This document shows, piece by piece, positions 19,178 through 29,160 of a stretch of 64,000 nucleotides of DNA. Under the pieces are notes generated by a model. It saw only the letters and a list, made by a program, of their open reading frames with translations. It was not told the DNA's origin and did not search any database. Position 1 is the stretch's first letter, and each line of letters begins with the position of its first letter. The stretch covers positions 20,367,300 through 20,431,299 of the forward strand of contig NC_067204.1 of NCBI RefSeq assembly GCF_026262505.1, in the 5' to 3' direction. Source of the stretch: Trichomonas vaginalis G3. Its lineage: Eukaryota > Parabasalia > Trichomonadida > Trichomonadidae. The translations under genes were made by a program, and so were the position numbers.

Positions 19178-19853
19178 ATAGCCTTAACAAAGAATTTTTC
19201 AAGTGATATTTTATATTCATCAACTATTTTATTATAAATATCATTATATGTTAAATGAAGTTCAGTTGTTGTTCCGTTCTTTGATATCTTAATTGTGCTA
19301 ATATCCTTTATAGGATTTATTTTTGCAACTGTTCCGCAGCATGAAACCTCATCATCTATGAAAAATTGAATCTTAACGTCTGAATCCTGAACATCACAAA
19401 GAATGGCGATAATGTGAATTAATGATTCATAAGGTAAAATAATTAAACCAGATTGGTCAATTAAATTTATTATTGAATCATAATTATTAATTATTATATC
19501 ACGATATATTTTCATTAATTCAGAATTAATGTCTATTTTATATGGCGCATTGCGACTGGAATCGTAGATTCCTGGGTTATCAAGTGGCTGGTATGTTGGA
19601 TAAGTGGGATTTCAACAGGTTCTTTACCGGTTCAGATAAATGATTGGGTCTCCATCTTCTTTATTTTGCTCTCCTCATTCTTCGGTAAGTCACGAGTTAA
19701 TAAATTTGGTTGAGTTGCTGACCTTGTTAATTCAGGACTAACATTAACTTTAACATTTTGAATAATTCGTGATTTATCATCATTTACATTATAACCAACC
19801 GTAATCTCTGCTTTTGCGTTAGTGTTCTTTTGACTAGTGAAACGTCTTCTCAT
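19174..19853 (-). pseudogene. Maverick A CCG-motif family protein (broken)
   Basis: This gene belongs to an unnamed family present in all three elements. The C-terminal region holds FFIDDEVSCCGTVAKI, followed by a conserved end EYKISLEKFF. The start region, MRRRFTSQKNTNAKAEITVG with VKVNVSPEL, recalls the starts of the B and C members. The frame is interrupted about once or twice. Relatives are at 32,809-33,423 in B and 57,793-58,373 in C. The paired cysteines could bind metal or make a disulphide. The role is unknown; it keeps company with capsid genes. Confidence 0.55.
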
Positions 19854-19884
19854 TTATATTCGAATAAAAAAATATATTTAAACT

Positions 19885-20787
19885 TTTATTTTGCTGGAAC
19901 TTTTGAATCTATTATTTCCTGTATTTGTTCATGAAGTTGATTTTTAGCATTTTCATCGAAATTAATAGACCTAATATATTCATTAATTGCATTCTTATAA
20001 TTATTTGATTTCTCAAATTTTCTTTTATCTGATTCCTTAACTAAATCATAAGTTAAACCTCGTTGCTGATATAATGGTTTCTTAATTAAATCTTTGAATG
20101 CTTGAGATAAAGCACCTGATGCAATTCTTGCTACTATAATTGGTTGGAATTGCTGTTTAAGTTCATCTTTAACATTTGCGAAAACTGGATCGAATAAAGC
20201 AACTTTAAAGAATTTCTTAGCTGGAATTTCAGAAATCTCAAATTTGCATATTGACCATCAAACTGGTTAGAATATCGTGGTAATCCATCCGGTCCCTCTT
20301 CAATAGCATTTAATTCTTCATTGAAGTAAGAATATGGATTATGACGGTATGAATTAATTGGACCATTTTCACCTTCTCCAATGTATTGTTTAACAGCTTT
20401 TCCATTTTCATCAAATTGCATAGGATAATGTTCATTATATGCTTTACGTTTAGGATAATCCGTCATTGTTAATTTATACCCATTTATGACTTTAATATTT
20501 CCTTGACCATCAGTAACGAAAACTTCATTTATTCCATCAGGTTTTCCATTTGGACCCGTAATGTCTGCTTCGTGTGCTTCCCAATTTGGTCCGTGACGTT
20601 TGGCATATGCTTGAGCTTCTGGTAATGTTAAAACGTTTCTCATTTGTTTAACATCCTTTTGAAGACCGGCAACAATATGAACTAATTCTTTCATTCCGTC
20701 TGGAACTTTCATAGTTCTATTATATGCACCCTTTTTGTTTGTTCCTTGTTTTAATGGAACCTGTAGAAGATTTGCAATTTCTGTCAT
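19885..20787 (-). pseudogene. Maverick A minor structural protein candidate (broken)
   Basis: The first ~190 residues are open and rich in Gly, Pro and Asn: [19 protein letters not shown], then [18 protein letters not shown] and [13 protein letters not shown]. The later part is helical and basic. No family was recognised. It lies between the CCG gene and the ATPase on the capsid-gene strand, so a virion role is likely. In C, the long structural frame 53,597-54,559 has a comparable place before the capsid. The frame is interrupted. Confidence 0.4.
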
Positions 20788-20828
20788 GTTTAATTATAAA
20801 TAAAAAATAAAAATTAATTATAAAAAGT

Positions 20829-21655
20829 TAATCAAATTTAATGGAACCTTTATTTAAATCAACTATTATTTTTCCATGTTCTCCTAATTGTTGATATTGT
20901 GTGTAAAGTTCATTAATGCTCATTGGTAAATTCACTTGATAAAGCATAACGTTCAACTGTTGACGACTAAACCCACTGAAAATGAAAAGGGTGGACAGGT
21001 TTGATTTAATGTTTGTGCTTAATGCTTTGAAAGTATTGAACAGCCATGAAGAATGAACACTGAATGTGTCGACATTGAGTTAATAACTGATTAAAATATG
21101 ATTTCTCATTGTTTATTAGTTTTTGATTTCACTGCATCATCTAGAAAAATGAGTGAATGCAAAAATTCTCTATCAAAATTTGAAATAGAAAGTGTTTCAA
21201 ATAATTCATCCCGTTGTTTATCAATAATTTTATCCTCTAATCCTTGCTTCTTGATTGTATTATATAATTCTTTATACATTACAAAGTTTTTTAAATAATC
21301 TTCTGCTTCTTCTTGTGATAAATAAATAATTGGAATTTTGATAAATGCTTTAAAGATTCAAATGTATCATCTGAAGGTGAACCTGAACGGTTGATATAAT
21401 TAACACATGTGAATAGGGTGAAGTGTTAGCAATAATGATAATTTGTTTTAATATCGTTAATGTTTTACCTTTATTTTGTTTACCAATTGCTGCAGTGATT
21501 GAATTTAAGTAACATTCAGAATATGGAATTTTCATTAATTTTTCCTTAGATAGAGCATTTCTATTATCACTCAATGCTTCATTAATCATATCATCTACGT
21601 ATGTATTATATACTCCTGCTAATTCTTCATAAGGGGTGGATGAATTTAAATCCAT
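20829..21655 (-). pseudogene. Maverick A packaging ATPase, FtsK/HerA (A32-like), broken
   Basis: The product would power DNA packaging into the capsid. The P-loop is AAIGKQNKGKTLTILK and a Walker B-like FIFLDDAV lies downstream. The C-terminal region FIFSGFSRQQLNVML parallels FVIFQGFSRYDIELIW of the B ATPase and VLFPGLSEDDFMELM of C. It lies directly beside the capsid gene on the same strand. The reading frame is interrupted a few times. Confidence 0.75.
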
Positions 21656-21679
21656 TTAATCAAAAATAAATTTATAATT

Positions 21680-23315
21680 TTAAACATTTCTATTCATCAA
21701 TATTTCATCATATGAACTTCTATACTGTGGTGGTGTACCTGTTGGATGATATTTCAAACCTTCATCCGGTGTCCATGTCCAATATGTAGTCCTAGTAAAC
21801 CAAACCTGAGGAGGATTTGTCACCTTTGAACAGTAAGTGTTTTCACCCTGAATGATTGGATAAGCTTTCACTTGTACTGTAACTTGTGAGTTGAAAGTTT
21901 CTAATCCATCAAAGAATATACCCGCTCCATCACGTTGAACTGGAATAGTGCATAAGAATGAAGTTTGGTCTTTCCATGTTCTAGCTAATGGCGCCATCAT
22001 CATCATTCAGTGGTCTAGTTAATGAGTCCTCGTATTCTTCTGTGCATTCATTCACTCCATCTAAATCAGAAGCTTGAAGCATACGTGTAAAGAATATGTC
22101 GCCCACTGTGGTCATCGCTTGATCGGGGAAGTTTCTGGAATCTATAGTGACCTGAAGACCTCGAAGCATTGGATTTTCTAAAACTGTTCTTTGCATTGCA
22201 TTCTTCGGAAATGTTAACACAACATCTGTAACATTATGAAGAGCGTATGAGAAATCTGAGCTGATACCTTCAGGAGTGATGCAACCTCCATTTAGTGAAC
22301 GAACGTCAATATGTTGAGCTGGAATCATGAATGGATCTTCCTTACTAAATAAAACGTGGTATTGCTTTAACTGATTCTTCAATTAAACCGTATCCTGGTG
22401 TAATGCATTTATCCTCTAAAACTTCCATCTTTGTGCATGAAATAATAACGTCTTCAACTGTTGCGTCAGCAGATGTAGCGGCTAAGCTTGTAATTAATTT
22501 GGCAGGAAGTCCGATTTGTTGGAATTTGCGATCATATTTATAAACATGATTCATAATCTTTTCATAATTTTCATCAGTTATCTTTTCATAAACGTAATTT
22601 TGTAAATCAGCAACTCTTAACGGGTCAACCTGACAAAATACTAAAGTATCCCTGAAAACATAATATTTAAGAATGATTTCACCAAATGATTTAGGATAAT
22701 CATCGAACGCCTGAAATGCTAACAAATCATTTACCGGAATAATCATATCAAAAGTGACATCAACTTCTTCATTTGCTTTCTTGAAAACTTCTGAAGGGTC
22801 AATATATTTACCACATACTGAGTTATCATATTTTTGAACATTATTATATAACGAATGAACAAACTTTTTAACTTTCCTTTCTGATTTTGGTTTATATGTT
22901 GCAAATGCGAAAGATTCACGGGCGCAATCCATCTGAAGATAACCAGCATCACCTCTTTCGGTTTCTACTTCTAATTGCTTAAAGCTTTGATTTGATGATT
23001 TGTAACCAACGAATAAACGCATGCATTTAAAAGCGGCATCACATGTGAAAGCTTTATTTGAAACTAGAGTTGCTTTAACTTTGCGTTTAATATATGTGTC
23101 ACCTAATTGGTTCACATCATGAGCCGGATTTGTAATTCTTAAATGAGTTTGTTTATCATCAAAATATGGAGCATCAGAGTCATAGCATGAACTTTCAAGT
23201 TCTCTATAATATCTTCTCCGTCATTCTTTGCGAATATTTCATTTATCTTTTCGAATGAATGAAATACATTTCCATTAATCGGTTTAGTGTTTGGCACTAA
23301 ATAGTTAGTCGTCAT
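21680..23315 (-). pseudogene. Maverick A major capsid protein (double jelly-roll), broken
   Basis: The gene region starts at MTTNYLVPNTKPING and contains the typical capsid segment DVTFDMIIPVNDLLAFQAFD followed by a beta stretch. Capsid-type sequence continues to the far end, which includes VQVKAYPIIQGENTY and YWTWTPDEGLKY. Size and position beside the ATPase match the Polinton double jelly-roll capsid protein. It is only distantly similar to the B and C capsids. The frame is interrupted a few times. Confidence 0.75.
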
Positions 23316-23384
23316 TTATTATTAAATAAAAAATCAAAATTAAAAGATGAAAATGAATTTTTAATTTTAATGAAATAATCAACT

Positions 23385-23580
23385 ATGGCTGCAGGATTCT
23401 TTAAGAAACTGTGGGATAAAGTAAAAAGAGGAGCGCATAAAGTTTGGGAAAAATAAGAAAGGAGCAAATTGGATATTTAAGAATAAAGAAGCAATTAGTG
23501 ACGTTGCTGAACAAATAGCAAATGTTCCGGTAAGGAAGTATTAAATAAAGGAGATAAGGTTTATCGACTACAACCGATAC
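23385..23580 (+). pseudogene. pVI-like amphipathic stub, plus strand
   Basis: The coding trace starts MAAGFFKKLWDKVKRGAHKV, an amphipathic helix like those of membrane-lytic minor capsid proteins (adenovirus pVI type). A second gene with nearly the same first ten residues lies on the other strand at 23,841. The region is broken. Confidence 0.4.
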
Positions 23581-23597
23581 TAAGATAAAAATAATAT

Positions 23598-23841
23598 TTA
23601 TTTTTCCACTATTCCTCCTATTTTATTAAGTATTCCTTCAGCAATTCCACCAACTGCGTTACCTGCTTGTGCTCCCATCGCGGATTACCTGCTTTAGCAC
23701 CTAATACTCCTCCTATGATAGTTCCTGCCGTTTTCGCTACTGGTGCCAAAAAGTTTGCAACGGGTTTAATAATTTTTGATGAACCCAACTTGCAGCTTTC
23801 TTAATTCCTTCCCATAATTTTTTAAAGAATCCTGCCGCCAT
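23598..23841 (-). pseudogene. pVI-like minor capsid protein, minus strand (broken)
   Basis: The trace starts MAAGFFKKLWEGIKKAASWV. A Gly/Ala-rich hydrophobic stretch typical of pVI-like proteins (GTIIGGVLGAKAG and VGGIAEGILNKIGG) follows. It pairs tail-to-tail with the stub at 23,385. It resembles the Gly/Ala-rich B protein at 30,099-30,380 in character. The frame is interrupted. Confidence 0.45.
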
Positions 23842-23907
23842 CTCTGATTTAATATTAATTAAAAAATATATTTCATCACTTATATTCTAATTTTTATTTA
23901 ATGATAA

Positions 23908-24264
23908 ATGAAACCGATTTTAAAAATAAATGAAACAGAGGAGGAAGAAATAAATGAAAGTGAAAATGTTCAACAAAAAATAAACGTTGTTAAACCAATT
24001 ACTGAAATAAAAATTTTTTCATCTGTTGAAGAATTTAATGATTATTATGCTAATAATAAAAAATTATTTGAAGAATTGACAACATGTAAATTGAATAAAA
24101 TGTTTAAAGTTGAGGACAGAGTCCAAGACCCGGAGGGTCATGGATTCAAAATTTCAAAAATAAAAGGTGTTGTTAGTTTAAAATCTATTCCTCAATCAAG
24201 AATCACCTCATTAATGAAAATAGATGATTTAACAAAAAGAATAGAAAGATTGAAGAAAGAATGA
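23908..24264 (+). CDS. Maverick A acidic small protein, 118 aa
   Basis: The open frame MKPILKINETEEEEINESEN is acidic at the start and basic at the end (DLTKRIERLKKE). A GC-rich palindromic module at 24,114-24,143 is in frame, giving EDRVQDPEGHG. The segment after it, FKISKIKGVVSLK, loosely recalls the DGKIYVRKRK block of two small B proteins. It lies near the right end, facing the acidic-tailed gene. The function is unknown. Confidence 0.45.
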   Translation: MKPILKINETEEEEINESENVQQKINVVKPITEIKIFSSVEEFNDYYANNKKLFEELTTCKLNKMFKVEDRVQDPEGHGFKISKIKGVVSLKSIPQSRITSLMKIDDLTKRIERLKKE

Positions 24265-24306
24265 ATCAAATAATTGATTTCATAAATTCAAATAATCATT
24301 AGTTTC

Positions 24307-24783
24307 TTAAAGTTCAATGTTGAACTCATCAAATTCATCTTCATCATCATTACCTTTAGTGAGTTTATTTACTCTTTCAACTTTATCTTTTGATAGTCTT
24401 TCGTTTAATTTTTTCTGAAGTTTTTCGTTACCAAGTTCTAAAATTTTACATGGATGATATTTAAATCCGTTAAATTCTTTTTCCTCAGTTTTAATCATTA
24501 ATCTACAAAGAACTTTAGTGAAAAGGTTTTGTTGTTTAAACCACTTATCCTTAATATTTGTTATAAATTCAATATCCAGAATTAATTCCCAAATTTTTGA
24601 ATTTTCGATTAATTTACCATCAAATGCAAAAGCAATAGGTTTAATATTAAACTTACCTTTATAAAATAAACTTTCTATGCAATCATCAAAATAAACGTCT
24701 ACTTGTTTAACATGGGTGAGAATTGGTGAAAGTTTATTCATTAATTGATTCACAGTCACGAATTTTGATTCACTCATTTTCAT
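24307..24783 (-). CDS. Maverick A acidic-tailed protein (candidate ssDNA-binding)
   Basis: This 158-residue protein has relatives at 40,626-41,099 in B and 60,488-60,871 in C. The shared core is a strand-turn-strand pattern: here VDVYFDD then FNIKPIAFAFDGK; in B VNVIFNK then YVRPLAIVIDRK; in C LNVYFYH then IEPVKFAIVTKNG. All three end in an acidic tail with hydrophobic tip (here DEFDEFNIEL). This layout is like phage and bacterial single-strand DNA-binding proteins, whose acidic tips recruit replication partners. The start codon and MKMS lie in the right inverted repeat, shared with the gene at the left end. Confidence 0.55.
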   Translation of the reverse strand: MKMSESKFVTVNQLMNKLSPILTHVKQVDVYFDDCIESLFYKGKFNIKPIAFAFDGKLIENSKIWELILDIEFITNIKDKWFKQQNLFTKVLCRLMIKTEEKEFNGFKYHPCKILELGNEKLQKKLNERLSKDKVERVNKLTKGNDDEDEFDEFNIEL

Positions 24784-25070
24784 ACGAATTAAAAAAATAA
24801 ATTATTCAAAAAATGTAAGACATGAATTTTTAAAGTTTATTTTTTTATTTTTTTTATTTTTTTTATTTCATTATGTATGGGTTTAGTGAAAATTTCTTAC
24901 GATTCTGAAAATTTTTAAATCTTGATTTATTCAAAAACGTAAGAATAAAAACCGTAAAAATCATACATTTTTTACTTCATATGTAAAAAAAAATGATACA
25001 AAATCGCTCAAAAATGTATGAATTCTTACGTTTACAAAAAAAGTCACAAAACCCTTCAACATATACTACT
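24771..25070 (-). repeat. Right terminal inverted repeat of Maverick A
   Basis: This is the reverse complement of 7,939-8,238 apart from A/T run-length differences. It ends ACTACT next to the duplicated ATTCAT. Confidence 0.92.
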
Positions 25071-25076
25071 ATTCAT
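25071..25076. repeat. Target site duplication of Maverick A, right copy
   Basis: ATTCAT, identical to 7,933-7,938. Confidence 0.92.
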
Positions 25077-26270
25077 CCAAGCAAATACAGTGAACTAAGA
25101 AACATCTACAAATCCTATATTGATATATACAACGTGTTGTATCAGTTGAAAAGTGAAAAAGAAGAAGAATTAAATTTGATTTTCAAAATGATCAAAACAG
25201 AATTGATTGATTCCAATAAACATCCACCCAAAGATATTATGGCAGACATTTTAAATATCATTCCGTATAACAATCGCTATACAAAGTCATATTTATTTCT
25301 TGCCAAACTCTTTTATGATGAATATCATGTTGAAGAAGTCAACGATCTCACATTTACCCAAAGCATCCTGTTTTATAAAGAATATGGAATTAAAATAGAC
25401 AAATTTTTTGATTTCGAAAAAGATGATTTTGAAAATCTTGATATTCACACAGAAAATACAATATACAGAGCAATTATGAATAATGACTTAGAAAGATTCA
25501 TCACATTCACTGGAATCGATGGATTTGATAAAGATCAAAAACTTAAAAGCGAATTATATCCATATTCTCATGAAGGATATTCATTACTTGAATTATGTTG
25601 TTATCATGGAGCAGTTGATTGTTTCAAGTTCTTAAGAACTAAATTCAACTCAGAAATAACTGAAAAATGTCTAAATTTTTCATTTTTAGGTGGAAACAAA
25701 GAGATCATGAGTGAATGTTTGAAATATCGAAAACCAAACAATTATTGCATGGGATTTGCAATTATTTCATACAACATTGATTTTGTCACATTCTTGATGA
25801 ATGAATACAATTTAGAGATCAATTTAGAAATTTGTAAATTTTACAAAAATCTTGAATCCTTTTTAGTTTATTTCGATCAAACTAATGATATAAACAAATG
25901 TTTTATTTATTCACCTATTATTGGTATTACATCCCTTACCGAATACTTCCTTTCACATGGTGCAAATGTCAATGAAAAAAAATGAATATAGAGAAACCGC
26001 ACTTCATATTGCAGCATATGCAAATAGTAAAGAAATTGCAGAAGTTCTTATTTCACATGGTGCGAATATCAATGAAAAGGATCAAAATGGAGAAACCGCA
26101 CTTCATGATGCAGCATATGCAAATAGTAAAGAAATTGCAGAAGTTCTTATTTCACATGGTGCGAATGTCAATGAAAAGGATCAAAATGGAGAAACCGCAC
26201 TTCATATTGCAGCATGGAATAATAATAAAGAAACAGCCGAACTTCTTATTTCACATGGTGCCAAAAAATA
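25071..26270 (+). pseudogene. Host ankyrin-repeat gene, 3' part, separated from its start by Maverick A
   Basis: Sequence after the element continues the host ankyrin protein begun at 7918: HPSKYSELRNIYKSYIDIY, then a ~270-residue helical N-terminal domain (NRYTKSYLFLAKLFYDEYH; ENTIYRAIMNNDLERFI), then ankyrin repeats. The last three repeats (ETALHIAAYANSKEIAEVLI and kin) are nearly identical 99-bp units. The frame changes in a run of eight A at ~25,974-25,982: one frame ends at TGA there, while the repeats go on in another frame to 26,270. This host gene is thus disabled by the element insertion and by a slippage-type frameshift, either of which could have come first. Confidence 0.8.
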
Positions 26271-26448
26271 ATGTTCTTACATAAGATAATATTCTTTATT
26301 TTTTGATATTTTCGAAGATTGATTCGATTATAAATAAAAAATAATTCAATTTTCCCCACTGATTCTATACATTTCTCTGTATTTTTAGTTTTTTTTTAAT
26401 CTTTGACTATTCTTTCAAACTTACAACAATCTATCATAACTTATACAA
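26271..26448. other. Short intergenic stretch after ankyrin gene
   Basis: AT-rich; no feature is seen. Confidence 0.4.
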
Positions 26449-26734
26449 TCACTTATAGCATATCTACCTACAAGAGATAAGAGAATGTACTTTTACTAGA
26501 AGTCTCTCATTTGATAAGAGGCTTCGAAAAAACTCTGCTCTAGTGTGGTGTAGCTGTGGTGCTTGGCCGACAAAGAGCGAGAAGAAATTATCTGAATTTT
26601 CTTCTTCTCCTATTATTATGATTTGAAAAAAAGTGACAAATTAGTCAATCATCGAAATTATCTCTGCAACTTGTTCTATTTTTATTGTAAAAATTCTTTT
26701 AATTGAAACAATTAGGTAGATATGCTATAAGTGA
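26449..26734. mobile_element. 286-bp inverted-repeat element (MITE-like)
   Basis: Perfect 22-bp inverted arms TCACTTATAGCATATCTACC(TA) lie at 26,449-26,470 and 26,713-26,734. CAA occurs directly outside both ends, a possible 3-bp duplication. The interior holds no gene; it has a hairpin (GAGAAGAAA/TTTCTTCTTCTC, near 26,580-26,610) and an AAAAGTGACA motif at 26,630. Size and arms suggest a non-autonomous DNA transposon, with no family identified. Confidence 0.5.
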
Positions 26735-26741
26735 CAAATTA

Positions 26742-26942
26742 TTATTCACATGTCCACAAAATTTCTGATATGTCAAATATTGTTGTGATTCGAACAAATC
26801 CATTTCCAAGATGTCCGATTTCGAATGTACCATTTGGAGATTTCATTTCATGTTTTCCATCATCAATAACTGTTCTTTCGAATTTAAATCCTGAATAGTG
26901 GATACTGATATCTCCTTGTGTTTTGAAAGATATATTATCCAT
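26742..26942 (-). CDS. Small hypothetical host protein, 66 aa
   Basis: This starts at MDNISFKTQGD, preceded by TCAAAAATGG (like the start at 6616, TTCAAAAATGAG). The open frame extends eight codons upstream but the internal ATG fits the leader better. The product looks like a small beta-rich domain (ISIHYSGFKFERTVI, GTFEIGHLGNGFVRITTIF). No family was recognised. The GTGACA motif lies on the other side, at the end of the 286-bp inverted-repeat element. Confidence 0.4.
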   Translation of the reverse strand: MDNISFKTQGDISIHYSGFKFERTVIDDGKHEMKSPNGTFEIGHLGNGFVRITTIFDISEILWTCE

Positions 26943-26966
26943 TTTTGATTCTTTATGATATAACAA

Positions 26967-27570
26967 TGTCCTTTATTCCAGTAATTTTATAAAATCAACT
27001 TTTTAATTATTAACAGTATGTGTTAATCCGAATAAACTATAATTTAGAATATGACACTTTTTGGAATTGGAATTGCCGAGTTTAAAGTTTACTTTATCCG
27101 AATCAAAAATTCTTGTCATCAGAATTAAATTGATCCTTCTGTAATAGGAATCAACATGATAGAAAATATTGTTGAAGATATAGATATGCAAGATATATTG
27201 CTGATATATATATAAATAAAAGATATATAGTTGGGTATGCTGGCGGAAAATAATATATTAGAGAAAAATCTGTACGATTTTTTATTATCATTTTTGCCTG
27301 GAAAAGTGACAAAATTATAATTTTCGTAAGGCATCATAATTATTGAATTATAACTCGATTTCTATTAATCTAAGTGTAATATTCTCATACACAACTTTAT
27401 TTAATAGCTCCTCATGCATAATTTTATTCGATTTATAACTTCAAATTATTTAATTTTTTGTGTATTTTGAGTAAATTTTTTAGCGAAGTCAAAAACCCAA
27501 CTCAAGTGCCTTCGGCAAACCCAAATTTTAGCTAAAAGTGACAGAAAAAAAACGTTTAGTATTAAAAAAA
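26967..27570. other. Intergenic, no gene seen
   Basis: AT-rich with short chance open frames. AAAAGTGACA occurs at 27,302 and 27,535, but no coding frame follows either copy. Confidence 0.4.
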
Positions 27571-27664
27571 GACCGATGAGAGCTTCGTTCGAAATATAGA
27601 GGGAACTGAGAATGTGCAACCATTCTCAGGGAATATTGGATGCTATTCCCGTTCCCTCTGTATG
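27571..27664 (+). other. Folded RNA-like sequence, perfect three-way junction
   Basis: AGAGGGAAC (27,598-27,606) pairs with GTTCCCTCT (27,651-27,659). Between them sit two hairpins with no free bases: TGAGAATG/CATTCTCA (8 bp, loop TGCAAC) and GGGAATA/TATTCCC (7 bp, loop TTGGATGC). The outer stem can extend to 13 pairs. Just upstream CCGATGA, a short hairpin (GAGCTTCGTTC) and GAAA resemble a hammerhead core, but a core U and the cleavage-site base do not fit. It may be a structured RNA or a DNA cruciform. Confidence 0.45.
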
Positions 27665-27891
27665 AAAAATTGAGGTTTTCAAAGGGAGTTAAAATAATAT
27701 CAAATTTATACTAATTTACTTCAAAATACAAAAGTATTTGACAGCTAAAATTAGTTACTTTAGCAAGCCTATCAATACCCTTTTACGATTATTGCTACTT
27801 TTTTCGAAATAAAATAAATTTATTATCAAAACCTTTTTTTCTTAGTAAAAATAAAAATGTTATTTTATATCAAGTTTTTATTCATAAATTT
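27665..27891. other. Short AT-rich stretch before MULE
   Basis: No feature is seen; it would include the 3' flank of the MULE gene. Confidence 0.35.
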
Positions 27892-29160
27892 TTATAATGT
27901 TGTATAAATTTGAAGGTGGAAATCTGTAATAATTTTATCTTGAAAAGACTTGGCATTCTCAACAACGAATTGAGGGGTATTGCATCCAAATTCTGTAATT
28001 TGCGTGAGAATACTAAGCTTGATTTCCATTGGGATACTTAATTTCGAAAAATACTGGGTCATTCGTTTTTGAACCTTTGCTGCCTTGACAACTTTATCAA
28101 GTAGGTCATCTAAACCCAATTGAAGCGTATTTAAGTTTGCTGATGAGTTAACTATTAACGATTTAATTTTATCAGTGAGCATTATAAATTTTTCTGTATC
28201 CAGTCTGATTGTAGACTTTTTTGGCTTTTTTTCAGATGGCAACGGATTTGGAATTTTGTCTCTGAGCCTTATATCTTGAGAAATTCTGTAATAAAATGAA
28301 GGAACGATAAAATCGATTAATTCATCACAAATCGATCACAATCTCATGAAAATTGTTCCGCCAAAGTAGTAATATTTAATTTTTTTGTTAATCGATTCTG
28401 AAATGTTATTTGTGAGAGCTAAATTTTCATCTCTTTCAGCGGCTGTCCATCTTTCTTGGTTTGATATCCATTGATTTTGTATGTATTTTGAAAATTCTGG
28501 GAATTTTTCGGCTATTTCCAGAATTTTTTTGAACGTTGGTTCAATCCATTCTTTCTTGCCATTTCTGCCGTATGCAAGATAGTTCATTTTTGTATCTAAT
28601 ATCAATTTGTCTGAACTCTCAAATGCATAATCTTTCAAATTTTTTCTGAACGCCCTCATTACATGAACTGCACACCAATGAAGGATAACTTCTGGAAAAG
28701 AGTTGATAATCGCATTTTCGATTTCTTGTGCACAATCTGACATAAAATATTTTGGTTTTACTTTTGCCCAGTTAAAAAATGCCTTGAGACAGAATGCAAT
28801 ATTTTCTGAAGTGTTTGGATAAACAACAAATTGAAAAATTGGGAATGCATGTGTATTTGGAAATTTGGCTGATATCATGTAAAACAACATTTTAAATTCA
28901 AGTAATGAATGGGTTGCATCAATAAAATGCTCTTTCACAATTTTGATTATGTCCAGAAATTTGAAAGAAGCATAATAAAAGATTAATTTCTTTGGTTTGT
29001 TGTAATTATCGACATCGAAATAAATTAAATCTTTTGGTGACTCTTGTTCTTTGATACCCTTAAATAATTGAGTTGACTTGAATTGATTATCATCGTACTT
29101 TTGAATACCTTTGATCTTTTTATTTCCTTTTTCCTGAATTGTTTTCATTTGATCTGAAGA
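27892..29160 (-). pseudogene. MULE transposase, catalytic and C-terminal part
   Basis: This is the larger half of a Mutator-like transposase gene split by Maverick B. Landmarks in order: HFIDATHSLLEFKM (first catalytic Asp), YFMSDCAQEIENAI (second Asp), VILHWCAVHVMRAFRKN (the CxxH element) and NISESINKKIKYYYF (region of the catalytic Glu). A Lys-rich tail encoded at 27,892-28,242 (MPSEKKPKKSTIRL...) follows, with at least one stop between it and the core. The N-terminal DNA-binding part is at 49,664-50,111. The segment MCCKIYVSSFVKC...KIGIL at the start of this open frame is encoded by the Maverick inverted repeat, not by the MULE. Comparing reading frames, the two halves are not in one frame across the insertion point, so the transposon was probably already inactive. 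Confidence 0.8.
29156..29160. repeat. Target site duplication of Maverick B, left copy
   Basis: GAAGA directly precedes AGTTAGTATCC and recurs after ACTAACT at 49,664-49,668. A 6-bp reading (TGAAGA) is possible if the last base of the element is counted as host. Confidence 0.85.

Larger units (their letters stand above)
7939..25070. mobile_element. Maverick/Polinton element A (17.1 kb, both ends present)
   Basis: This is a full-length virus-like DNA element. It begins AGTAGTATATG and ends with the inverse, has ~300-bp terminal inverted repeats and is bounded by the 6-bp duplication ATTCAT. Recognised parts, left to right: an unnamed gene, protein-primed PolB with an HNH insert, integrase, three mini genes, a fibre, a penton-like gene, a CCG-family gene, a minor structural gene, packaging ATPase, double jelly-roll capsid, two pVI-like stubs and an acidic-tailed gene. 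Polymerase and fibre frames are open; most other long genes are interrupted, with roughly ten or more breaks in all. The inverted repeats are still nearly identical, so the element is not ancient. It disrupted a host ankyrin gene. Confidence 0.93.

Noticed and set aside
27003-27337. Two Ile/Ser/Tyr-rich minus-strand frames
   Set aside because: Low-complexity AT-rich chance frames.
27571-27664. Active hammerhead ribozyme
   Set aside because: The core U and the cleavage-site base do not fit and stem I does not pair, so only a resemblance is claimed.
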